Positions 1-5,702 of a stretch of DNA of 5,953 nucleotides are shown here, piece by piece (positions within the stretch are counted from its first letter, which is position 1; every line of letters begins with the position of its first letter). Under the pieces are notes generated by a model. The model saw only the letters and a list, made by a program, of their open reading frames with translations, was not told where the DNA came from and did no database searches. Origin of the DNA: Chloroflexota bacterium (GTDB lineage: Bacteria > Chloroflexota > Anaerolineae > Aggregatilineales > UBA3940); contig JAADYZ010000043.1 of assembly GCA_010092775.1 (NCBI GenBank), positions 1 through 5,953 of the forward strand, given 5' to 3'. A program made the translations under genes and the position numbers.

Positions 1-81
1 GCAGTCGCAACACGCTATGACAAACGCGCCTCAACCTATCTTGCGACCGTGTTATTGGCATCTATCGTGATGTCCCTATAG
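1..81 (+). CDS. IS5-family transposase, C-terminal 26 residues (cut by window edge)
   Basis: Reading frame 1 from the first base is open for 26 codons and ends at TAG (79-81). It encodes AVATRYDKRASTYLAT followed by VLLASIVMSL. The pattern 'ATRYDK-A--YLA-V-LASI' is the highly conserved C-terminal tail of IS5-family DDE transposases (DDE_Tnp_1 type), lying just after the catalytic glutamate helix, which is outside the window. The preserved frame and normal end show no sign of decay in the visible part. The protein would act on the element's own terminal repeats. Only the tail is visible, so the IS427-like subgroup is a guess from similarity of this motif. Confidence 0.82.
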   Translation, partial: AVATRYDKRASTYLATVLLASIVMSL

Positions 82-309
82 TTTGCAGACACACTCTAGT
101 GCGACTTTACTTTGCTCCAATCGAGGAATGGTTCGAAATGGTCTACGTATAGTTTGCCTGATAATGTATACAAGGTGCTTTAGGCCGCGCTCTCCCGTAT
201 TCGCGGGATATGACAGTAAACGCTTGATGGCAGCGTAGTTTGGGAACAGTATAGGAATAGTCGCGAGCTTGCGTCGCCATTCACGGGTTTTGAGCACTGA
301 GGTGTCCAT
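76..309 (-). pseudogene. Short unrecognised ORF probably truncated by the IS insertion (77 codons)
   Basis: The ATG at 307-309 opens a 77-codon minus-strand frame ending at TAG (76-78). The predicted protein is basic (many Arg/Lys, including WRRK and IRRPFR) with short hydrophobic stretches, and I do not recognise a family. Its last residues (ECVCKL) are encoded inside the putative IS terminal repeat, so at most about the first 70 residues belong to the original gene and the remainder lies on the far side of the element or is lost. A good sigma70-like promoter (339-368) sits about 30 bases upstream, which supports a real transcript, but the ribosome-binding site is weak (AAGATAG before ATG). 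It could equally be a chance ORF, and codon evidence is too short to decide. Confidence 0.35.
81..96. repeat. Probable terminal inverted repeat (IRR) of the IS5-family element
   Basis: The sequence GTTTGCAGACACACTC reads on the other strand as GAGTGTGTCTGCAAAC, a plausible IS tip starting with GAG. It begins at the last base of the transposase stop codon and is followed by TAG. The partner repeat is outside the window, so this rests on position and form only. Confidence 0.5.
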
Positions 310-329
310 CTATCTTAATGACTGTAGAA

Positions 330-358
330 TTGACTTGCATAATACACTTCTCTATTGT
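330..358 (+). promoter_or_regulatory. Weak candidate promoter on the opposite strand
   Basis: TTGACT (330-335) and TATTGT (353-358) are 17 bases apart on the + strand, matching consensus at 5 and 4 of 6 positions. It overlaps the minus-strand promoter, and no convincing + strand gene follows. If used, it would make RNA antisense to the 3' end of the operon. Confidence 0.2.
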
Positions 359-368
359 TAGCAGTCAA
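339..368 (-). promoter_or_regulatory. Candidate sigma70 promoter for the 76-309 ORF
   Basis: On the minus strand a TTGACT -35 box (363-368) and a TATTAT -10 box (339-344) each match consensus at 5 of 6 positions and are separated by 18 bases. The predicted start of transcription near 331-333 lies about 23 bases before the ATG at 309. It points away from the four-gene operon, so it would not drive it. Confidence 0.45.
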
Positions 369-439
369 ACAAAAAACTGTTACATAGATGATTGTCAGTT
401 GAGACTGTGACAGACATCACTACATTTAAGGCTGCACTC

Positions 440-456
440 CATGGAAGCATTCCATG
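440..456. repeat. Perfect 7-bp inverted repeat with 3-base centre
   Basis: CATGGAA-GCA-TTCCATG forms a palindrome in the spacer about 180 bases beyond the deaminase stop codon. It could be a protein-binding site or a small hairpin. It lacks a U-tract on either side and so is not a standard terminator. Confidence 0.4.
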
Positions 457-637
457 CAAAATGCCTTCCTCGGTCCGCCGCGGGAGCGACAACTTTGGTG
501 CCATGTTCATGCATTCTACTGCGACTATCAAACACAGCGCTGGGGGTGATATATTTCTTTACGCCAAGATAGGACTGTCTCTCTAGACTCCTCCCTTCAT
601 AGTGCATATGTACCCAGAGTGACAATGGTGTTATCGT

Positions 638-1576
638 TTACGGGCTGAATCTGGCATTCCAAGCCTGGGCATAGATAGCATTGAATGTGGCGTGATCAAA
701 CCCAAATAGTTCCTCCGCGAGACGGAACTCGTCCGATAGGTTGCACTCGAATGCCCCCGGATCATCGGTGTTTAGCGAAAAACTTAAGCCCAGTTCTGCT
801 GCTCTTGTGATTGGATGATCACTCAGCTCACTGATGGCCTGTGTCTTGATATTGCTCGTCAAGCAGAATTCGAGATGAATGCCGCGCTCCGCGATTACGC
901 TCAGGAGTGAGGGATCGTTGAACGCTGCCAAGCCGTGACCAATGCGTGCGGCTCCACCTTTGAAGATCGCTTCATGCACTGCATCAGTGTGGCCGTGCTC
1001 GCCAGCATGGATCTCTATGCCCATACCGGCAGCCTGTGCCATCCGCAGTGCCCCCAGCAGATTATCTAGTGGAGCACCGGTCTCCAACCCCACCACAGCG
1101 ACTCCGGCGATGAGTTTATGCTGCCACATCTCCAGGAATTGATGCATATCCGCAATGGCTTTGTGTTTGGCTAAGCTGCGGGGCAGCACCATCAGTAAGG
1201 CCGTCTCGACGGTGCTTTCTTCACAGACTGCCCGCAGCTGCCTGAGTGCATTGTGTTGTGCAGGTCTGTCCTTGGGGAGCATCAGTGGAGATACCATCAG
1301 CTCTGTGTAGATAACCTTCTGTCTGGCAAGATGCGCCAGATGAGCACGAAGGATTGGTATATAGTGCTTGTATGAGGCCGACTGATACGGTTTCATCACA
1401 TCCAGCCAGCGCGTGAAGTCTCGAGAGGTACGGATGGGCAGTGTCCTTGCCAAGTCGTCTGGCTCAACGAGCACATCGTACCCCTCGATTTGTAAGGTGC
1501 GCAGCAACCGTGGTGAAATGGTACCAATCAGATGGCAGTGCAGTTCAACCTTTGGGATGCTAACGACGCCTTCCAT
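638..1576 (-). CDS. Adenosine-deaminase-family metal-dependent deaminase
   Basis: The 312-aa protein belongs to the adenosine/AMP deaminase family of TIM-barrel hydrolases, which convert adenine to hypoxanthine in nucleosides or nucleotides with a Zn ion. All catalytic landmarks are present: HxH at H13/H15 (ELHCHLIG), zinc ligand and proton-shuttle glutamate in HAGE (H190, E193), the active-site His in RIGHG (H214), SN in LEFCLTSN (241-242), and the tandem aspartates of NTDDP (D271, D272). It should be active. Differences from classical Ada: the residue after HxHL is Ile14+3 (HLIG) rather than the Asp that contacts the ribose 5'-OH, the usual G-I-D-L-A-G-D-E loop is replaced by GLETGAP (163-169), and the C-terminal helices are about 15-20 residues shorter than usual. 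The substrate may therefore not be free adenosine. ATG abuts the TAA of the upstream STAND gene, so translation is probably coupled. A housekeeping role is less likely given the operon context, but cannot be excluded. Confidence 0.9.
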   Translation of the reverse strand: MEGVVSIPKVELHCHLIGTISPRLLRTLQIEGYDVLVEPDDLARTLPIRTSRDFTRWLDVMKPYQSASYKHYIPILRAHLAHLARQKVIYTELMVSPLMLPKDRPAQHNALRQLRAVCEESTVETALLMVLPRSLAKHKAIADMHQFLEMWQHKLIAGVAVVGLETGAPLDNLLGALRMAQAAGMGIEIHAGEHGHTDAVHEAIFKGGAARIGHGLAAFNDPSLLSVIAERGIHLEFCLTSNIKTQAISELSDHPITRAAELGLSFSLNTDDPGAFECNLSDEFRLAEELFGFDHATFNAIYAQAWNARFSP

Positions 1577-4500
1577 TTAACCCTCGAACGGATTCACGTC
1601 AGTCACCAGACGGAACCCAACGCGGGCTTTTTGGCGTTGAGGACTGTCCGGTTCATCGCTGAGCCGTGCAGTGGCCCGCACAACTTCCGCAGGAACAGCA
1701 CCACCGAGCGCATACCAGGCTCCACCACGAGTAGTGCGCGGTGCATTGCCGGTGAGGCCGACATTGTGCGGGTTGTCGAACTCGTTCATGCACCATTCAT
1801 AGACGTTGCCGCTCATGTCGAGTGCCCCACAGGGCGATGCTCCCGCCGGATACAATCCGACCGCGACCAATCGCCCTGTGGGGGCTTCCTTGGAGTTGGT
1901 ACGGTTCGGGTCCCAGTCCGGCCCCCATGGGTAGAGGTAGTCTGCATTGCCGCCTGTGGCAGCCTGCTGCCATTCCCACTCCGTGGGAAGGCGCACTTCA
2001 TACCCGAGATGCTCGCTGAGCCACCGGCAGAACGCTATCGCCTGAAACCACGAAACCCACTCTGCGGGCCGATTGCCATTGGCTGGGGTCTGGTTCACTG
2101 ACTTATGGTCCCATGGCATGATGTCCTCAAAGCCTTCCCAATACGCGGGATTCATAAAACCATCCCGACCTGCATCCACAAAGGCCTGGAACTGCGTATA
2201 GGTGATCGGGTAGCGAGCGATGTAGAATGGCTGCACTTCAAACTCGCCGTCCACATCTTCAAGCGTCACACGACCAGCTGGCACTGGCGTTGGGCACCAA
2301 TCGATCTCGGGGATCTTGTATTCATCCACACCGACTCCAAAGCGTGTGTCTCCTAGCTCCCACAGTCGGTCACCGATCTCGGCACGGCGCATGTGGTTTG
2401 TGTGGTCATCGTTAAGCTCTCTGAGGATACGATCGCCCTCATATTCAATGAACTCGGACATCGGTGAGTCATAATGATCTATGGAGTCTCCAAACCGTTC
2501 CATGGCCCCGTAGAAGGGTACAAGCTGTTCGTGTGTCCACATGGCCCGTGGGTCTTTCCCGCTGACGGCCCATGCCTCAGCCGCGTTTTCCACCTGGCGG
2601 CGCAGCCGGAAATCGTCTTGGCGGAGTTCAATCCAATCCGTCAGGCGCTTCCACTGCCGCAGCAGTGCCTCATGCGCCACCTCCACGATCTCCGTATCAA
2701 CGGTATTACCCGTCTCGGGGTCGACTTCCCGCTGCAAATCCTTGACGAGAAGCCGTGCGTTGGTCAGCGCTTCAACAAGTTCTGCCGCCTCCGGTGACCG
2801 ATTCAACTGCTCCATCCGAGCGCGCTTTCGGGTGGGCACGTTACGCTCATCGACCTCAAGCAGCTCCTTGAAAACGTCAGGCAGTGCCTCCACGATCGTT
2901 GGGCTTTCTGTCTCCAACTCACTGATGGCCTCTTCTGCGCGTTTACCGATCGCCCCCTGCACTTGCCCCAGATCGTCGTAGACTTCGCGAGAGAGTATGC
3001 CGGTGTCTTTGCACCGTTCATAAAGCTCATCCAGCAAGTAGGCCATCAGAGGTAGAGCGCCGACATCCTCCCCAGTGTCGATCAAAATTGACTCAGGTAA
3101 ATCATTTGGAGAAAAGGTCAGCTCAGCGATCCGGGCGGGTTTGCGGATCATCTCCAGCAGCGCACCTGGCCCCGGTGCAGCCAGCGTAAATGAGCCTTTA
3201 CGAAGAAGCTGGGCCAAACTCTCGTATTCCACACAGTAATGGTAGAAATCTGCGCGAAGTGTAGCGACGATCCGGAGCCTGTCAGAGGAGGCTGCTTGTT
3301 CAATCAGGGTGATGAACTCTCGCCTAGAAACCGGGTTGACCAGCGTGAAAAGCTCCTCAAACTGGTCAATCAGGATGAGCACCTCGGCCCATGGCTTGTC
3401 CTCAGGCAGCAGACTCGCGGCCAATTGTGCGAGTTCCTCACGCAGATGAATGATGACTTGCTCGCGCCGTTCAATTCGATCCTCATCGCTGATGCTCTCT
3501 AGACTGTCAGGCCTGCTCAGCGCAACGATCTCCCGCACAGGCTGTGCTAACCGCTCCGTGAAGGTGTCACGACCGCCGAGGACCATGGGCTGATCGTCAA
3601 ATGCCCGAACAAGCGCCTCATAGAGCGCATCGAAAGGATCTTCGGTTTTCTCTATTTCACCGGGCTTCATCTTAACAATCGTCCAGTCTTTGCTGGCGAC
3701 AAACCAGTGCTTATCAGGGTCGAACCAATCTCGCCCGTCGTCCTGCTCTTCGGAGATGGCATTGGCGCGGAGCCTCGGCAGCAGCCCAGCACGCACCAAC
3801 GATGATTTGCCCGCACCGCTCGCACCGACCACAACAACAAACCTGTTGTTCTTCACCTTTTCAATCAACTCATCAGTTTCATAGCCGCGCCCAAAGAAGA
3901 TAGGCGCATCTCTCTCAGTGAACGCCCGCAGTCCAGGGAAGGGCGAACCATACCAGCTCTGCTGAGCGTCGCCAGATGTAGGCCGGGCACGCACCTCTTC
4001 CGGCGGATTCTCAAGGATGTCCATGATGAGTTCTTTCAGGTGGGCTTCCAGCACCTTTTCGAAATCAGCGGGAGTTTCGTGCATGTTGTAACCGCCGCTG
4101 ATCGCGCCATCCTCATCTCTGAACTGTGTGAAGAACCCCTGTACCCTCCGAAACTGCAGCCGCCGCTCGTGGATCTCCTCGTCGCTTGCGAAAAGGGAGA
4201 TACCGGGCGGTTCTGCCAGGCGACGATAAACCACAACTTTTGGGTGTGCCTTCTGCTGGGATGCTAAAGATGCGTGCACGTACTCCCATTCCGTGCCAGA
4301 GAAATACCGTGTTCTGTCGTCATCTGACACCGTATCGTACTGAAAATTTTCTGGCTTCACATGTTCGGGTGACATAATCGTGCCCATCCGTGCCCAGAAT
4401 ATGACCACGACAATATCACAGTCCTGCGCAGTAGCACGCCGCTGTTCGATGACATCTTGCGGGGTTCTGGGGGCTTCCATCACGACGGGAACCCCCTTAT

Positions 4501-4648
4501 CCCATGCCACAATATCAAGGAATGCCCTGTGTTTGATGTCAGGATCAAGAGACAAACGCTCAATGACTTTAAAAGCCACCATCCGCTCGTTGTTGACATC
4601 ACCAGGAGATGAAATGAAGATACGCAACTTCAACAGTTGATCCGGCAT
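1577..4648 (-). CDS. DUF4062 - nSTAND1 ATPase - FGE-fold (SUMF1/C-type-lectin-like) conflict protein
   Basis: The 1023-aa protein has three parts. Residues 8 to about 150 are a DUF4062 domain (LRIFISSPGDV then ER at 21-22; GTEWEYV), an N-terminal module common in STAND proteins of bacterial conflict systems. Residues about 236-680 are an nSTAND1 NTPase: PFPGLRAF (236-243), FFGR (251-254), Walker A GASGAGKSS (275-283), Walker B LILIDQFEELF (424-434), TLRADFY (463-469), ALPLMAYLLDELYE (531-544) and EVAHEALLRQW (656-666). Residues about 785-1018 are an FGE-sulfatase-type domain: FYIARYPITYTQF (808-820), RLPTEWEWQQAA (886-897), ALDMSGNVYEWC (942-953), TRGGAW (973-978) and GFRLV (1011-1015). The paired catalytic cysteines of true formylglycine-generating enzymes are absent after RGGAW, so this domain probably binds a ligand or protein instead. 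The start at 4648 is chosen over an in-frame codon at 4723 because AGGAGG sits five bases before it and the longer form would overlap the cyclase gene. Likely a cytoplasmic sensor that oligomerises on ATP. Confidence 0.93.
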   Translation of the reverse strand: MPDQLLKLRIFISSPGDVNNERMVAFKVIERLSLDPDIKHRAFLDIVAWDKGVPVVMEAPRTPQDVIEQRRATAQDCDIVVVIFWARMGTIMSPEHVKPENFQYDTVSDDDRTRYFSGTEWEYVHASLASQQKAHPKVVVYRRLAEPPGISLFASDEEIHERRLQFRRVQGFFTQFRDEDGAISGGYNMHETPADFEKVLEAHLKELIMDILENPPEEVRARPTSGDAQQSWYGSPFPGLRAFTERDAPIFFGRGYETDELIEKVKNNRFVVVVGASGAGKSSLVRAGLLPRLRANAISEEQDDGRDWFDPDKHWFVASKDWTIVKMKPGEIEKTEDPFDALYEALVRAFDDQPMVLGGRDTFTERLAQPVREIVALSRPDSLESISDEDRIERREQVIIHLREELAQLAASLLPEDKPWAEVLILIDQFEELFTLVNPVSRREFITLIEQAASSDRLRIVATLRADFYHYCVEYESLAQLLRKGSFTLAAPGPGALLEMIRKPARIAELTFSPNDLPESILIDTGEDVGALPLMAYLLDELYERCKDTGILSREVYDDLGQVQGAIGKRAEEAISELETESPTIVEALPDVFKELLEVDERNVPTRKRARMEQLNRSPEAAELVEALTNARLLVKDLQREVDPETGNTVDTEIVEVAHEALLRQWKRLTDWIELRQDDFRLRRQVENAAEAWAVSGKDPRAMWTHEQLVPFYGAMERFGDSIDHYDSPMSEFIEYEGDRILRELNDDHTNHMRRAEIGDRLWELGDTRFGVGVDEYKIPEIDWCPTPVPAGRVTLEDVDGEFEVQPFYIARYPITYTQFQAFVDAGRDGFMNPAYWEGFEDIMPWDHKSVNQTPANGNRPAEWVSWFQAIAFCRWLSEHLGYEVRLPTEWEWQQAATGGNADYLYPWGPDWDPNRTNSKEAPTGRLVAVGLYPAGASPCGALDMSGNVYEWCMNEFDNPHNVGLTGNAPRTTRGGAWYALGGAVPAEVVRATARLSDEPDSPQRQKARVGFRLVTDVNPFEG
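1581..1585 (-). promoter_or_regulatory. Ribosome-binding site of the deaminase gene, inside the preceding gene
   Basis: GAGGG lies four bases before the ATG at 1576 and is formed by the last sense codons of the STAND gene (GAG GGT TAA ATG). Stop and start are adjacent with no gap, which favours reinitiation by the same ribosomes and roughly matched production of the two proteins. Confidence 0.6.
1825..1883. repeat. Perfect 14-bp inverted repeat inside the FGE-domain coding region
   Basis: CCCCACAGGGCGAT (1825-1838) and ATCGCCCTGTGGGG (1870-1883) are exact reverse complements separated by 31 bases. In the STAND gene the two arms encode the PTGR(L) segment and the SPCGA segment, just before the ALDMSGNV motif. 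In mRNA this would form a stable GC-rich stem. The SPCGAL arm encodes residues usually conserved in this domain family, so the other arm is the unusual partner. Confidence 0.8.
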
Positions 4649-4653
4649 TGTGT

Positions 4654-4659
4654 CCTCCT
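4654..4659 (-). promoter_or_regulatory. Strong Shine-Dalgarno deciding the STAND gene start
   Basis: AGGAGG directly follows the TAA of the cyclase gene (4660-4662) and lies five bases (ACACA) before the ATG at 4648. It is the best ribosome-binding site in the window and shows that translation begins here rather than 75 bases upstream inside the cyclase gene. Confidence 0.85.
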
Positions 4660-5697
4660 TTATGAGGCGGGTGACGAGATTAGATCGACCATGCCATCCT
4701 GGGAGATGACGACGATAAGGCAAGGGGCACTGCTGTTGGCGCAGTACATCACAGCTGAGTTGTACCGTCCGCCGCGTGTTGGGTTGCCTTCATCCGTGAC
4801 CAAGCCATCCAAAATGGCCCCAATACCGTAGCAGACGCCATCTGGGCTTATAATCACGGTTCCATCCACTTGGATGATGCCCGACATCAGTTGTTCAGTG
4901 ACCGCGAACGGCTCGACGAGTGTACATTGGGCGGCCAAGCGTACTACTTCATGGGCGGCATCTGGGGTGATGAGAATATTGGTGCCCCGTTCATGCGTGA
5001 GAGCAGCCGTGTTGATCAAGCTAAACAGCCGGCTCAGCGTGTGTGGGTCCAAATCTGTGAATACATACCGTGCCACTTTCTTGAAACTCTGCTCCTCCAG
5101 TGGGGGATGAGGATATTGAGGCAGACCGCCGCTGACACGCATCAGGAGATTTCCTCGGTGGCGAAGCTGCCACACCCCATGGCCCAGAAACTCCACTGTT
5201 AAGGCGGTATGGTCTCCGGGTGGATAACCCAGCCCTGCCACTTCCGTGCTGCTGCCAAGAAGATGGAGATCGCCGTGTGCAATCTCCAAGAGTTTGCGCA
5301 CGCCCCGTACATCATCATACGGGATTGGATCGTGGAGGCTTATCACCGGGCTGGCCTCCGCCAGGATGGTCAATGAGCCTAAACTTGCCTCCTCTTCGTA
5401 GAGCTGCGAGGCTATGATGCACAGGTCGACGAAGAGGTTGGCGCTGCTGGTAAGTCCCATATCTCGCAAGGCTTCGCCGAGGACATCATAGCCCGCAGAA
5501 CGGCAAATCTCATCAGGGTGCCCTAGAGCTTGGGACGTAGTGAGGTGCTGCGCCAACCTGTCAGTGAGCTTCTCTGCGAAGATGCCCGTTTGTTCAGGGG
5601 TAATCCCCGCGGCATTTTGACCCAGATCGGAGGTAATGTGTGCTAGTGACAGAACTCTGCTCGCGAATGCGCGTTTCTGCTTAGTGAATACTGCCAT
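4660..5697 (-). CDS. Diadenylate-cyclase-domain (DisA_N-like) protein with N-terminal sensor region
   Basis: The 345-aa protein ends in a domain resembling the DisA N-terminal diadenylate cyclase (DAC), which joins two ATP into c-di-AMP. Key segments are DGTVIISPDG (278-287, equivalent to the DGA motif), GIGAILDG (291-298), RGGRYNSAV (308-316, at the place of the RHR motif of DisA) and the strand pair LIVVISQDGMVDL (327-339). The first 230 or so residues have no DisA-type linker or helix-hairpin-helix DNA-binding module. They include a mixed alpha/beta part around 131-225 and match the general design of DAC proteins with a dedicated N-terminal sensor region that Aravind and colleagues predicted for nucleotide-centred conflict systems (DACN-type families); I cannot assign the subtype. 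No signal peptide or membrane segment is seen. The ATG at 5697 has only a weak ribosome-binding site and lies five bases after the upstream stop, so coupling is likely. Because RHR is changed to RYN, activity and product are uncertain. Confidence 0.8.
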   Translation of the reverse strand: MAVFTKQKRAFASRVLSLAHITSDLGQNAAGITPEQTGIFAEKLTDRLAQHLTTSQALGHPDEICRSAGYDVLGEALRDMGLTSSANLFVDLCIIASQLYEEEASLGSLTILAEASPVISLHDPIPYDDVRGVRKLLEIAHGDLHLLGSSTEVAGLGYPPGDHTALTVEFLGHGVWQLRHRGNLLMRVSGGLPQYPHPPLEEQSFKKVARYVFTDLDPHTLSRLFSLINTAALTHERGTNILITPDAAHEVVRLAAQCTLVEPFAVTEQLMSGIIQVDGTVIISPDGVCYGIGAILDGLVTDEGNPTRGGRYNSAVMYCANSSAPCLIVVISQDGMVDLISSPAS

Positions 5698-5702
5698 CAG
5701 GA

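Larger units (their letters stand above)
1..96 (+). mobile_element. Right end of an IS5-family insertion sequence (partial)
   Basis: The segment combines the transposase C-terminus (1-81) with a probable terminal inverted repeat (81-96). The rest of the element lies beyond the left edge. The transposase stop codon touching the terminal repeat is usual for compact IS5-family elements. The sequence directly after the putative tip is CTAG/TAG (96-99), which fits the short T-A-containing target duplications of the IS427-like group. The left repeat and the other target copy cannot be seen, so the exact boundary is inferred. Confidence 0.7.
310..637. other. Gene-poor spacer downstream of the operon
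   Basis: These 328 bases hold no recognisable gene. Both strands have open stretches (+ from a TTG at 392 to 586; - from 625 to 395) without good ribosome-binding sites or family resemblance. The spacer contains the overlapping promoter candidates and the 440-456 palindrome. I see no intrinsic terminator with a proper U-tract behind the deaminase gene, so how the operon transcript ends is not evident. Confidence 0.5.

Noticed and set aside
77..157. Direct repeat TATAGTTTGC at 77-86 and 148-157
   Set aside because: A 10-base match in AT-rich DNA could be chance, and the second copy lacks the rest of the IS terminal repeat, so it is not a second IS end.
359..382. Possible bidirectional terminator hairpin (TAGCAGT / ACTGTTA)
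   Set aside because: The A/T run lies in the loop rather than after the stem, and the stem is short with a wobble pair; it does not have the form of an intrinsic terminator.
392..586. Plus-strand open frame of 64 codons with TTG start
   Set aside because: It has no ribosome-binding site and no recognisable protein features; only a weak promoter lies upstream.
395..625. Minus-strand open frame of 76 codons downstream of the deaminase (TTG start, or ATG at 605-607)
   Set aside because: No good ribosome-binding site, no family resemblance, and the opposite strand is open too over the same span; it looks like chance.
1532..2101. Plus-strand 189-codon open frame opposite the STAND/deaminase junction
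   Set aside because: It is antisense to a well-supported FGE domain and lacks family features; open antisense frames are common opposite such coding sequence.
2541..2981. Plus-strand 146-codon open frame rich in Ser and Arg
   Set aside because: Its Ser/Arg-rich, low-complexity composition is typical of antisense reading of a coding strand; it lies opposite the nSTAND1 module.
4649..4723. N-terminal extension of the STAND protein by 25 residues from a start-like codon at 4723
   Set aside because: It would overlap the cyclase gene by over 60 bases, has no DUF4062-like content, and a strong AGGAGG lies at the correct distance from the ATG at 4648.
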